Positions 1-6,726 of a stretch of 8,482 nt of DNA are shown piece by piece. Made by a program: the position numbers and the translations under genes. How positions within the stretch are numbered: the first letter of the stretch is position 1; every line of letters begins with the position of its first letter. The notes under the pieces are model-generated. The model did not search any database. It was not told the origin of the DNA and was given only the letters and a program-made list of their open reading frames with translations. The DNA is from an uncultured Flavobacteriales bacterium (GTDB taxonomy: Bacteria > Bacteroidota > Bacteroidia > Flavobacteriales_E > Vicingaceae): assembly GCA_913059105.1 (NCBI GenBank), contig CAJXRL010000107.1, positions 1 through 8,482 of the forward strand, given 5' to 3'.

Positions 1-47
1 CTACACAGAGTAGATCGTCGGCAGCGTCAGATGTGTATAAGAGACAG
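1..47 (+). other. Untrimmed Nextera i5-side adapter (artefact)
   Basis: This is not organism DNA. Positions 1-6 are the end of the Illumina P5 primer, 7-14 (AGAGTAGA) match the i5 index known as S504/N504, 15-28 are the Nextera read-1 handle, and 29-47 are the 19-bp Tn5 mosaic end. The order is exactly what results when a read from the opposite end runs through a short insert into the i5 adapter. The organism's sequence starts at 48. Confidence 0.98.
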
Positions 48-49
48 AT

Positions 50-3000
50 TCTGATGTATATGACGAAGACGATAATGGAGACTATGACTTTGAGGTAGCA
101 GGAATTGGACAGGCTGCTGATGGCAGTAATCATACTGATGCACAAGGTACAGGCATTCTAAGAATTAATAATCCTAGTGGTTTAGGAAATGATGAATTTT
201 TAATGTGGGGTCATGATAATGCAGATTTACTTGCAAATAACTTTTCTGATATTCCAACAGAAACTGAAGCAAGATTAAACAGAGTTTGGAGACCATCTGA
301 GGTTAATGCAGCAGGAACTGGAAGAGATGTAGGAAATATTGATATGATATTTGATTTGACAAATACTAGTTTAGTAGGTACTTCCTCGGCTAACCTTCAG
401 TTAATTATTGATTTAGATGGCGATGGAGTTTTCACAGATGAAACTATTGCAGGCGGTGGTGTAATTACTGGTTCTATTGATAATGGCGATAGTACTTTTG
501 AGTTTGCCGCAGTAAGTGCTATGAGAAATAATCGAAGGTTTACGCTTGCAACTGATGAACAAGAGGACTACACAGATTATAGCAATTCTATACCTATTAA
601 TATCAACACTACCAGCACAGGAGCAGATGTTGCCACCACCCAAACGAACTTTCCCCTGCTAATACGCCTTACCGATTGCAATAAACCTAGTGGAGATTTC
701 TGGGGAACTGAAACTCAAGATGCAGGACAGGACATCCGATTCTCGAAAACTTCTGATATAACTCATCACTTCGAATATGAAATTGAGCGTTGGGACAACA
801 CCAATAAAGTGGCAGAAATTTGGGTACTAGTGGATAGCATAGCAGGAGATACTAAAAGTGATTACCTGACCATGCACTGGGAAAATGCCACCGCAATTGA
901 CAACAGTGAGGCGGAGGTCGTATTCGATACAACAAACGGGTTTGCCGCAGTATGGCACCTAGACGACGACCCAACAGGCACAATTATTGATGCTACTCCC
1001 AACTCCAATGATGGAACATCAAGCGGCAGCATGACCTCAGGCGATGTTGTAACAGGAGTTGTAGGTGAGGGTACAGACTTCGATGGGACAGATGATAATA
1101 TTTTAAAAAGCCTTACAGTTAGTTACTGGGGAGAATTTTCAGTTTCCTTATGGGTAAAAGCGGGCAGTTTGGGCCAAGCTATAAATACTTCCGTTTTTAA
1201 TAACGAAGGCGGTTCATTAGATGATTTCCAAGTTCGAATTAACAGTGATGTATACCAGATATCAGGTCGTGACGCATCAGGAGAAGATTTTGGCGCAGTA
1301 GTTACTACAGACTGGATTTATCTTACACTTAATTACGATGGAACTACTTCAACGGGGTATTATGATGGTTCATCATCTTTTACCTTTAGCGGAGGCGATG
1401 ATAATTTTGGAAGAATTCAAGCTGGAGTGAATAGAGGCCAAAATCGGTTTTTCGAAGGCATAATTGATGAACTTCAGGTATCAGACACGACTCGTTCCGC
1501 CGATTGGATTAAGCTCTGTTACGAAAACCAAAAAGAAGATCAAATACTAGTATCATCGAATATCTATGCACCTGGTGGGTCTTTGGCTAACCTAACCCTT
1601 TGGTTAAAAGCAGATGCGGGTGTAAAGAATGGCGGCAGTGCAATAAGCTCTGGTACAACAGATGAATGGGAAAATTCATTTACGAATTGCAATTTTACTA
1701 AAATTGACGTTGCAGGAGGAACACCAAACCTTACTGCTGGGTTTATGAATTACAATCCGTCCATCTATTTTGATGGGGTGGATGATATTTTCGAAGAAGC
1801 TAATATTGATGCGGATGTTTTCTTTGCCGATCAAGACAATACTGTATTTCTTGTTTTTCGTCGTGTAACAACTTTGGGTGGTAAAATATTTGCAGGTTGG
1901 GAAAGCGATGCATCTGCTGATAGGTTGGCATATTATGAATCCGTTGCTAATGGTACACTTAGATCTGATGTGTTTGCAGATGCTTCAAAAGCACTTGTTG
2001 GTACTTCGGATATAATAGAGAAAAATAGTATTGCCACGACCTTTTCCGATGCTTCAGATAGAATATTATTTATTAATGGAACCAATGAAAGACAAGCAGT
2101 AGCAGGATCAATGACAGTTGCTGGCAATACAGGAGATTTTGCAATAGGCAATATAAATAGTGGTTCTTCTCGATTTGCCGAAAGTTATATCAGCGAATTG
2201 ATTTTTTACAATACGGCCTTAAGCACTACCGAAATTAATAAGGTGGAGACCTACCTTGCTGCTAAATATGGAATTACACTACCAGGCGATTATACAGCAT
2301 CGAATGATACGGTCATTTGGAGCACCGATGCCACCTATCAAAATGATATAATTGTTATCGGAAGAGATGACAACGAAGAACTTTTACAAAAACAATCGAA
2401 AACGATAGACGATTCGTTGAAAGTATATATCGATGCTTTAGTTGCTAGTAATGGCGCCAACACTGGATCAATATCCAACGATACATCTTTTTTGGTTATC
2501 GGCCATAATACCGAGAGACAACAAGGCTTTGAGGTTGAAATGCCTGCCGGAATAGAAAGTATACTTGAACGGGAATGGAAAATCACCAACACCAATTTTG
2601 CTGACTCTTACAGTATAGAAATTGAATGGGACAGCAACGGTGTATTTGATATAAACGATATCCGACTGCTTGTTGACGACGATGGTAATTTTAGCGATGC
2701 AACCGTTTTAGGTACTCCTAGTGGTTTGACATTTTCAAATGGATCGATCATAATTTCCGGTATAACCACGGCACATATCCCAATCAACAGTACAAGCTAT
2801 TTCACCATAGGATCTGTAGATGCATCTAGCGCTTCTTTGCCTATAGAATTACTGAGCTTTGAGGCAGAAGTACAGGAAAATTCAACCGTTACTCTTGAAT
2901 GGGAAACGGCAACAGAATTGAACAACGATTATTTTACCATAGAACGAATACAAGACAAAGTTCAATGGGAATCGGTAATTCAAGTACAGGGTGCAGGGAA

Positions 3001-3367
3001 TTCAACTACCAGAAGAAGTTATTCTACTGTAGACGATGCTCCTTATGCAGGGCTTTCATATTACCGATTAAAGCAAACGGATTTTGATGGAATGTTTTCC
3101 TACTCCCCTATTAAAGCGGTAAGGGTTAATTCAAGTAATTCAGTAGAGATATACCCAAATCCAACTCAAAACAAGATTACAGTAAAAGGCAGTAAATCTG
3201 AATTATCTCAAATTTCGGTTTATGATGTGATAGGCCAAGATGTAACTTCACAAACGCAACAAACTAGATCTGGAGTATCGTCCTTGGTTATCGATTTATC
3301 AAGACTGCCCAATGGCATTTATATCTTAAAAACAACGAGCACCGCCAACAGAGTGATTAAGCACTAA
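50..3367 (+). CDS. Multidomain T9SS-secreted surface protein, 5'-truncated
   Basis: The reading frame is open from the adapter junction to the TAA at 3365-3367. The first ATG at 203 is internal: the 51 codons before it are in frame and already belong to a domain. Residues count from nt 50. Residues 1-170 are a repeat-type domain (GILRINNP, LMWGHD, D121-x-D123-x-D125 loop). Residues 183-290 resemble DUF2341 (FPLLIRL, DIRFSK, YEIERWD). Residues 295-490 are LamG/concanavalin-like (AVWHLDD, IDELQVSD). Residues 515-745 are a second concanavalin-like module ending LAAKYGITL. Residues 763-922 are a second repeat-domain copy (IGRDD, VIGHN, EREWKI). Residues 930-1028 are an Ig/FN3-like module. Residues 1032-1105 are a T9SS type A tail (YPNP, VYDVIGQ, LPNGIYILK, final RVIKH). 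By family knowledge the tail directs export across the outer membrane and surface anchoring or release. Lectin-like modules suggest glycan or protein adhesion, which is inference. No catalytic domain is visible, and the N-terminus with its signal peptide is missing. Confidence 0.93.
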   Translation, partial: SDVYDEDDNGDYDFEVAGIGQAADGSNHTDAQGTGILRINNPSGLGNDEFLMWGHDNADLLANNFSDIPTETEARLNRVWRPSEVNAAGTGRDVGNIDMIFDLTNTSLVGTSSANLQLIIDLDGDGVFTDETIAGGGVITGSIDNGDSTFEFAAVSAMRNNRRFTLATDEQEDYTDYSNSIPININTTSTGADVATTQTNFPLLIRLTDCNKPSGDFWGTETQDAGQDIRFSKTSDITHHFEYEIERWDNTNKVAEIWVLVDSIAGDTKSDYLTMHWENATAIDNSEAEVVFDTTNGFAAVWHLDDDPTGTIIDATPNSNDGTSSGSMTSGDVVTGVVGEGTDFDGTDDNILKSLTVSYWGEFSVSLWVKAGSLGQAINTSVFNNEGGSLDDFQVRINSDVYQISGRDASGEDFGAVVTTDWIYLTLNYDGTTSTGYYDGSSSFTFSGGDDNFGRIQAGVNRGQNRFFEGIIDELQVSDTTRSADWIKLCYENQKEDQILVSSNIYAPGGSLANLTLWLKADAGVKNGGSAISSGTTDEWENSFTNCNFTKIDVAGGTPNLTAGFMNYNPSIYFDGVDDIFEEANIDADVFFADQDNTVFLVFRRVTTLGGKIFAGWESDASADRLAYYESVANGTLRSDVFADASKALVGTSDIIEKNSIATTFSDASDRILFINGTNERQAVAGSMTVAGNTGDFAIGNINSGSSRFAESYISELIFYNTALSTTEINKVETYLAAKYGITLPGDYTASNDTVIWSTDATYQNDIIVIGRDDNEELLQKQSKTIDDSLKVYIDALVASNGANTGSISNDTSFLVIGHNTERQQGFEVEMPAGIESILEREWKITNTNFADSYSIEIEWDSNGVFDINDIRLLVDDDGNFSDATVLGTPSGLTFSNGSIIISGITTAHIPINSTSYFTIGSVDASSASLPIELLSFEAEVQENSTVTLEWETATELNNDYFTIERIQDKVQWESVIQVQGAGNSTTRRSYSTVDDAPYAGLSYYRLKQTDFDGMFSYSPIKAVRVNSSNSVEIYPNPTQNKITVKGSKSELSQISVYDVIGQDVTSQTQQTRSGVSSLVIDLSRLPNGIYILKTTSTANRVIKH

Positions 3368-3382
3368 CAAGATAATAGTGTC

Positions 3383-3413
3383 AATTGTATTTTGCTAAAT
3401 TGAAAATACAATT
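3383..3413. repeat. AT-rich inverted repeat just downstream of the surface-protein gene
   Basis: The arms 3383-3393 (AATTGTATTTT) and 3403-3413 are perfect 11-bp complements around a 9-nt loop, starting 15 bp after the stop codon. No T-run follows, so it is a poor intrinsic terminator. It could protect the transcript's 3' end or have no function. Confidence 0.45.
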
Positions 3414-3484
3414 CATTAAAAATCAATCTTACACGTAGAAGATAAAAAATTTAGTGTAAGCGCTTCAGATGCTCGAGGTTCCAG

Positions 3485-3531
3485 AAAGTTAAAATCCCAC
3501 CCAATAAATTATTGGGTGGGATTTTAACTTT
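3485..3531. terminator. Strong bidirectional intrinsic terminator hairpin
   Basis: The arms 3485-3507 and 3509-3531 form a perfect 23-bp inverted repeat centred on A3508, with a CCCACCC/GGGTGGG core. In practice the innermost AT pairs would open into a small loop. On the plus strand the stem runs into a T-tract (TTTTT at 3529-3533), as expected of a Rho-independent terminator. The opposite strand also has a run of Ts after the stem (complement of 3485-3487). Its place between convergent genes fits termination of both the surface-protein gene and the methyltransferase gene. Confidence 0.85.
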
Positions 3532-3585
3532 TTCAATGAAGTAACGATGTAGCTTATTAGAAGAACTGATTCAGTACTATCAAAA

Positions 3586-4653
3586 TTATTTATTTGTAAG
3601 CACCCAAAGTTCAACTTCTTCTGAAGAGCGCCAATGCGGATCTCTTTTTGTTTTACTAGAAGCAGCTTTAACCGATTTTTTGAAACATCTTTCCAATTTA
3701 AACCTTTCCTCTTTAGCTAATTCAATTTCAATAGGATGATCTTTAGTTACGTTGGTTATTTGTGCTAAGTTCGAGAAAATCAGCACTAATTTACCGTCAG
3801 GTAAGAGTCTTTCTTTTGCTGCAGCAAAAAATTTCGAAAATAAAGTTTTGTTGTAATAAATAGCCTCGTCCATACCTTGATAATGATTGCCTTTTGGTAA
3901 CCAAGGTGGGTTAAACACAATTAATTCAGTCTGTTTATCCCATTTGCCAAAAAGATTCGCAAAATCCAGCTCAATCTTTCTAGACAGCTTGGTTGTTCCC
4001 ATAAACTCAGTTAAACCAACAATCGCATTTGGGTTAATATCTGTTGCAAATACCTTTTGGAAACCATGTTGTATCATTTGCAAAGACAATACACCACAAC
4101 CAACCCCAACTTCAATGGCCGTCTTTTTATTCCCATCGTATCGCTTCAACCAATTATCAAAAAGGGTTAAATGCTCAAAACGCGTAGGGAAGTACGTTCC
4201 ATAATAAGGATGTACTTTGTTACGTAAAATAGGTATAGAAATTCCTTTTTTGTACCATTGCCAAGCACTGTTCAATCCTTGAATTTGAGGAAAAGTCAAG
4301 AAGAAATGTTTATTCTCTGGATAAAACTTTTCCAACCATCCAATTTCAGGAGATTTTTTTACGTTTAGTTTATGGCTAACAATTTCCACTAAAATTAAAT
4401 TCGAAAGTCTTTGGTATTCTGACCGATACAAATCCTTCTCCTGAAAAGAGGTATTGGGTAATTTTAATTTCAGGTAGTTGTGCAATTCTTTAAGAAGCGA
4501 TAGTCCATCACTATAAAAATCACTAATTTGAATCGATTTACCTTGAGTTAACGCTTCAATTATAGGCCTAAACTCAGCTCCATGAGTAAACGCAATTACT
4601 GTTTTACCAACTTCAATTGGTTTTGGTTTGTTTACATCTTTATCCGTTATCAT
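3586..4653 (-). CDS. Class I SAM-dependent methyltransferase (MTS/PrmA/RsmC-like)
   Basis: The 355-residue product has a C-terminal Rossmann-type methyltransferase domain, about residues 150-355. Motif I is EVGVGCGVLSL at 181-191, the acidic residue after strand 2 is D205 (ATDINPNA), and motif IV is NPPW at 248-251. An NPPW/NPPY motif is typical of enzymes that methylate a planar nitrogen, such as the guanine N2 of rRNA (RsmC-like) or glutamine side chains (PrmC/HemK-like). The substrate cannot be read from the sequence. Residues 1-150 form a separate N-terminal region I do not recognise; it may bind the substrate. There is no signal peptide, so the protein is probably cytoplasmic. ATG 4651-4653 is the start of the open frame, with no clear Shine-Dalgarno. 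It lies 69 bp downstream of the membrane-protein gene on the same strand, so co-transcription is plausible, and it ends at the shared terminator. Confidence 0.9.
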   Translation of the reverse strand: MITDKDVNKPKPIEVGKTVIAFTHGAEFRPIIEALTQGKSIQISDFYSDGLSLLKELHNYLKLKLPNTSFQEKDLYRSEYQRLSNLILVEIVSHKLNVKKSPEIGWLEKFYPENKHFFLTFPQIQGLNSAWQWYKKGISIPILRNKVHPYYGTYFPTRFEHLTLFDNWLKRYDGNKKTAIEVGVGCGVLSLQMIQHGFQKVFATDINPNAIVGLTEFMGTTKLSRKIELDFANLFGKWDKQTELIVFNPPWLPKGNHYQGMDEAIYYNKTLFSKFFAAAKERLLPDGKLVLIFSNLAQITNVTKDHPIEIELAKEERFKLERCFKKSVKAASSKTKRDPHWRSSEEVELWVLTNK

Positions 4654-4722
4654 AGGTCGCTTTGCTTTTGGAACAAATTAGGCATTCATTTACATCTTAG
4701 CTACAAACATTTTCTTAAAAAA

Positions 4723-5250
4723 TTAATCTAAAAACTTATTTAATTTATCCAACAGTTGTTTTACCTCTTTGTCCGTCAATTGCATACCAAAAGGGATTAC
4801 CTTACCACCAGCAGTAAATGCCAATCGCTCACCCCCTACTACCCAATACGAGCTTCCAAAAATCTTCGCAAAAGGGCCTACTTCTTTATCAATTATTCGA
4901 ACAGCATTCACCAAATCTTTTCGGTGTGGTTTTAAAAACCCTCTATTATTATATGTCCGCCCGTAATGGAAATATTCATCTGTGATTAAAAATTGTTCTT
5001 CGCCGTTTTTTCTCCATTTAAAAGCTTTAATTACGGTATATTCAAAATATCCCCAAAATGCAATGTATACCATAATGAAAGTTTTGATTTCATTATTCCC
5101 TTTAATAAATAACTGAGAACCAATAGCAATTCCACAAAAAGTCCAAAATACTAACCAAATGGTTAAGTTTTTTTGTTTACTCTCATCTCGAAAAGCACTA
5201 ATCTTAATTAGTGTTCCTTCCTCTTTCTTTTCTTGAGTAATTCTGCTCAT
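4723..5250 (-). CDS. Two-TM membrane protein with C-terminal beta-rich (PH-like) domain
   Basis: I cannot name this 175-residue protein. It begins with a charged N-terminal segment of about 28 residues. Two hydrophobic helices follow (about 29-48, rich in W/F/I, and 57-77), separated by a short polar loop (KGNNEIK). The last 98 residues look beta-rich and end in an amphipathic helix (KEVKQLLDKLNKFLD). A hairpin of two TM helices followed by such a domain resembles bacterial PH-domain or YcxB-type membrane proteins, but that is a shape-based inference. There is no cleavable signal peptide, and both ends are probably cytoplasmic. ATG 5248-5250 is the first in-frame start, lying very close to a candidate promoter at 5262-5289. 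The methyltransferase gene lies 69 bp downstream on the same strand. Confidence 0.8.
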   Translation of the reverse strand: MSRITQEKKEEGTLIKISAFRDESKQKNLTIWLVFWTFCGIAIGSQLFIKGNNEIKTFIMVYIAFWGYFEYTVIKAFKWRKNGEEQFLITDEYFHYGRTYNNRGFLKPHRKDLVNAVRIIDKEVGPFAKIFGSSYWVVGGERLAFTAGGKVIPFGMQLTDKEVKQLLDKLNKFLD

Positions 5251-5261
5251 TATTTTTTTAT

Positions 5262-5289
5262 CAAAACTACGCTTTGCAGTCTAAAACAA
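5262..5289 (-). promoter_or_regulatory. Candidate Bacteroidota promoter for the minus-strand pair
   Basis: Read on the minus strand, TTG (complement of 5287-5289) is followed after 17 nt by TAGTTTTG (complement of 5262-5269). This fits the TTG / TAnnTTTG form known for Bacteroidota primary-sigma promoters. The transcript would start only about 5-10 nt before the ATG at 5250, so the leader would be very short. Pattern match only. Confidence 0.4.
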
Positions 5290-5307
5290 TTAGTGGTACA
5301 GATTTTG

Positions 5308-5315
5308 TAAATTTG
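5308..5315 (+). promoter_or_regulatory. Candidate -7 box for the TPR/DUF6702/M1 cluster
   Basis: TAAATTTG matches the Bacteroidota -7 consensus TAnnTTTG exactly and lies 37 nt before the ATG at 5353, giving a leader of roughly 30 nt. I could not find a TTG at a good -33 spacing, so only half the promoter is supported. It sits in the 102-bp divergent region shared with the minus-strand promoter. Confidence 0.45.
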
Positions 5316-5352
5316 AAGTCGAATTTATATTTATACGTTTCAATACATCGCC

Positions 5353-6189
5353 ATGAAGAAATTACTTTTACTCTCTATTCTATATTTTACTTTTCAAGTA
5401 ATTAGTGCTCAACCCGACGACAAAAAGTTAGGCAAAATCACCTTCTTAATGGTTGATGGAGAATATGAAGATGCTGTTTCAAAAGCAGAAAAACTAAAAG
5501 AAGACCCAGAATACAGAAAAAACGGGTGGGTATATTATTATCTATCTCAAGCTTACTTTGAAATTGCTGGCATGCCGGAATTGCATGATGATTATCCTAA
5601 GGCTTTAAAAGAATCGATAAAAGCGGCGTACAAACTGGCGAAGTATAAAAACAAGCCTAAAGCTAATTTAGAAGTTTGGGATAACGCAAGAGAATTTCTA
5701 TCTGTACTTAAAGACAGCGTTATAACCGTTTCGGAAATTTATTATGACACTGAAAACTACAGAAAATCAGCTTATTATCTAAAAAGTATTTCTCGTTTCT
5801 CTCCAGATGATTATGGTGTTTGGCTGATGAAAGGGGTATACGAAATTAAATCACGAAACATTGGTGAAGGTGTTAAAAGTATCATCTTAGCTATGGATAG
5901 TTTGAATCCTGAATATGTGCCATATGCTGCTTCTACCTGGACACTGATAGATGCGTTAGACGAATTTGTTTTAATTGTAAAGAGTGGTGAATACGACCAA
6001 TACTTTAAGACGTATAAATACAATCCAACTCAAAAGGACATTGACAGAGCAATGGAGTTGAAAAAGATTTTTTTAACTTACGTTGAAGAAGAGGAAGAAA
6101 TTGATAAAGACGAACGTAAAAAAGAGTCTGAAACAATCTACAAAACATTTAGAAGTGACGATGCAGAAGAAGAAGGTGAGGATGAATAA
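5353..6189 (+). CDS. Secreted TPR-like protein with acidic C-terminus
   Basis: The 278-residue product starts with a clear signal peptide (MKKLLLLSILYFTFQVISA, probable cleavage before Q20), so it is exported to the periplasm. There is no lipobox cysteine. The rest is alpha-helical with tetratricopeptide-like helix pairs. The clearest are around 25-50 (GEYEDAVSKAEKL), 57-97 and 125-150 (DTENYRKSAYYL, then SPDD), with a further pair at about 150-185. TPRs bind proteins, so a scaffold or chaperone role is likely, but no partner is visible. The C-terminus from 245 is highly charged (VEEEEEIDKDERKK, ending AEEEGEDE). ATG 5353 is chosen because the signal peptide begins there. The stop overlaps the start of the next gene by 8 bp, which implies translational coupling. 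A -7 box lies at 5308-5315. Confidence 0.87.
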   Translation: MKKLLLLSILYFTFQVISAQPDDKKLGKITFLMVDGEYEDAVSKAEKLKEDPEYRKNGWVYYYLSQAYFEIAGMPELHDDYPKALKESIKAAYKLAKYKNKPKANLEVWDNAREFLSVLKDSVITVSEIYYDTENYRKSAYYLKSISRFSPDDYGVWLMKGVYEIKSRNIGEGVKSIILAMDSLNPEYVPYAASTWTLIDALDEFVLIVKSGEYDQYFKTYKYNPTQKDIDRAMELKKIFLTYVEEEEEIDKDERKKESETIYKTFRSDDAEEEGEDE

Positions 6190-6691
6190 TAGTTTATTAT
6201 TCAAAGTTTTCTCTTTACTCTTTTCAATCACAATTTTACTAGGAAATACTGCTAATGCTCACAAATTTTATATGAGCATTACAGATATGGAATACAATGC
6301 TGAATCAAAGTCTTTACAAATTAGCATGAAACTATTTGTTGACGATTTTGAGCAAGTGCTGGAACAAGAACAAGAAGTTAGGATATTACTAGGAACTGAA
6401 AAAGAACATCCTAATGCCAACGTTTTCATAAAAGAATACATCAACACACATTTTATCGTTGAGCAATCTAAAGGTTCGCTGCCTGTTACTTTTATTGGTA
6501 AAGAAGTAGATAAAGATTACGCTTGGATTTATCTTGAAATTAAAAATTTTAAAGTAAAAGATGGAACGCTTTTGACAAGTTCTATGTTATTGGACTACTT
6601 TACTGAACAAACAAACAAAATCAATTATAAAAAAGGTCAAGAAGTCATCAGCTTTACTTTATTCAAAGAAAATTTAAGCAAAGAGTTTTAA
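6182..6691 (+). CDS. DUF6702 family exported protein
   Basis: The 169-residue product has a signal peptide (about residues 1-26, ending GNTANA) followed by HKFYMSITDMEYN, LQISMKLFVDDFE and the later GKEVDKDYAWIYLEI. These are the recognisable landmarks of the Bacteroidota DUF6702 family, whose function is unknown. The mature part looks beta-rich and is probably periplasmic or outer-membrane facing. The frame stays open upstream to an ATG at 6083, but that would add 33 lysine-rich residues in front of a perfect signal peptide and sit wholly inside the previous gene. ATG 6182 is therefore chosen. It lies within the last codons of the TPR-like gene (8-bp overlap), preceded by a purine-rich stretch encoding that gene's acidic tail. 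The M1 peptidase gene starts 35 bp downstream, a pairing familiar in this phylum. Confidence 0.88.
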   Translation: MNNSLLFKVFSLLFSITILLGNTANAHKFYMSITDMEYNAESKSLQISMKLFVDDFEQVLEQEQEVRILLGTEKEHPNANVFIKEYINTHFIVEQSKGSLPVTFIGKEVDKDYAWIYLEIKNFKVKDGTLLTSSMLLDYFTEQTNKINYKKGQEVISFTLFKENLSKEF

Positions 6692-6700
6692 GCGCTTCAC

Positions 6701-6708
6701 TATATTTG
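6701..6708 (+). promoter_or_regulatory. Candidate -7 box directly upstream of the M1 peptidase gene
   Basis: TATATTTG, followed by CA, matches the Bacteroidota -7 consensus TAnnTTTG exactly and lies 18 nt before the ATG at 6727. It falls in the 35-bp gap after the DUF6702 stop, so the peptidase may have its own promoter as well as read-through from the cluster. No TTG is seen at the expected -33 distance. The leader would be only about 10 nt. Confidence 0.5.
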
Positions 6709-6726
6709 CAATCCAAAAAATTACTA

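Larger units (their letters stand above)
3368..3585. other. Convergent intergenic region (218 bp)
   Basis: This gap lies between two genes that read towards each other. It holds the 11-bp inverted repeat at 3383-3413, a weak 7-bp inverted repeat (CTTACAC 3428-3434 with GTGTAAG 3454-3460, 19-nt loop) and the strong hairpin at 3485-3531. I see no open frame, tRNA or promoter motif that I can support. Positions 3534-3585 appear featureless. Confidence 0.6.

Noticed and set aside
413..2595. Minus-strand open frames at 413-643, 1933-2151 and 2338-2595, and a plus-strand frame at 2899-3087.
   Set aside because: All lie within the surface-protein gene in other frames, show no recognisable domain and have no upstream signals.
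3455..3490. A GAGGTTCC stretch near 3475-3482, considered as the T-arm of a tRNA or an attachment site.
   Set aside because: No acceptor, D or anticodon arms can be folded around it, and no integrase is near.
3887..6023. Open frames at 3887-4204 (+), 4769-4966 (+) and 5811-6023 (-).
   Set aside because: They are opposite-strand shadows of the methyltransferase, the membrane protein and the TPR-like gene, with low-complexity or unnatural composition.
3457..6699. The 11-mer TAAGCGCTTCA at 3457-3467 and again at 6689-6699, considered as a regulatory repeat.
   Set aside because: Several chance 11-mer matches are expected in a window of this size, and the two contexts share nothing else.
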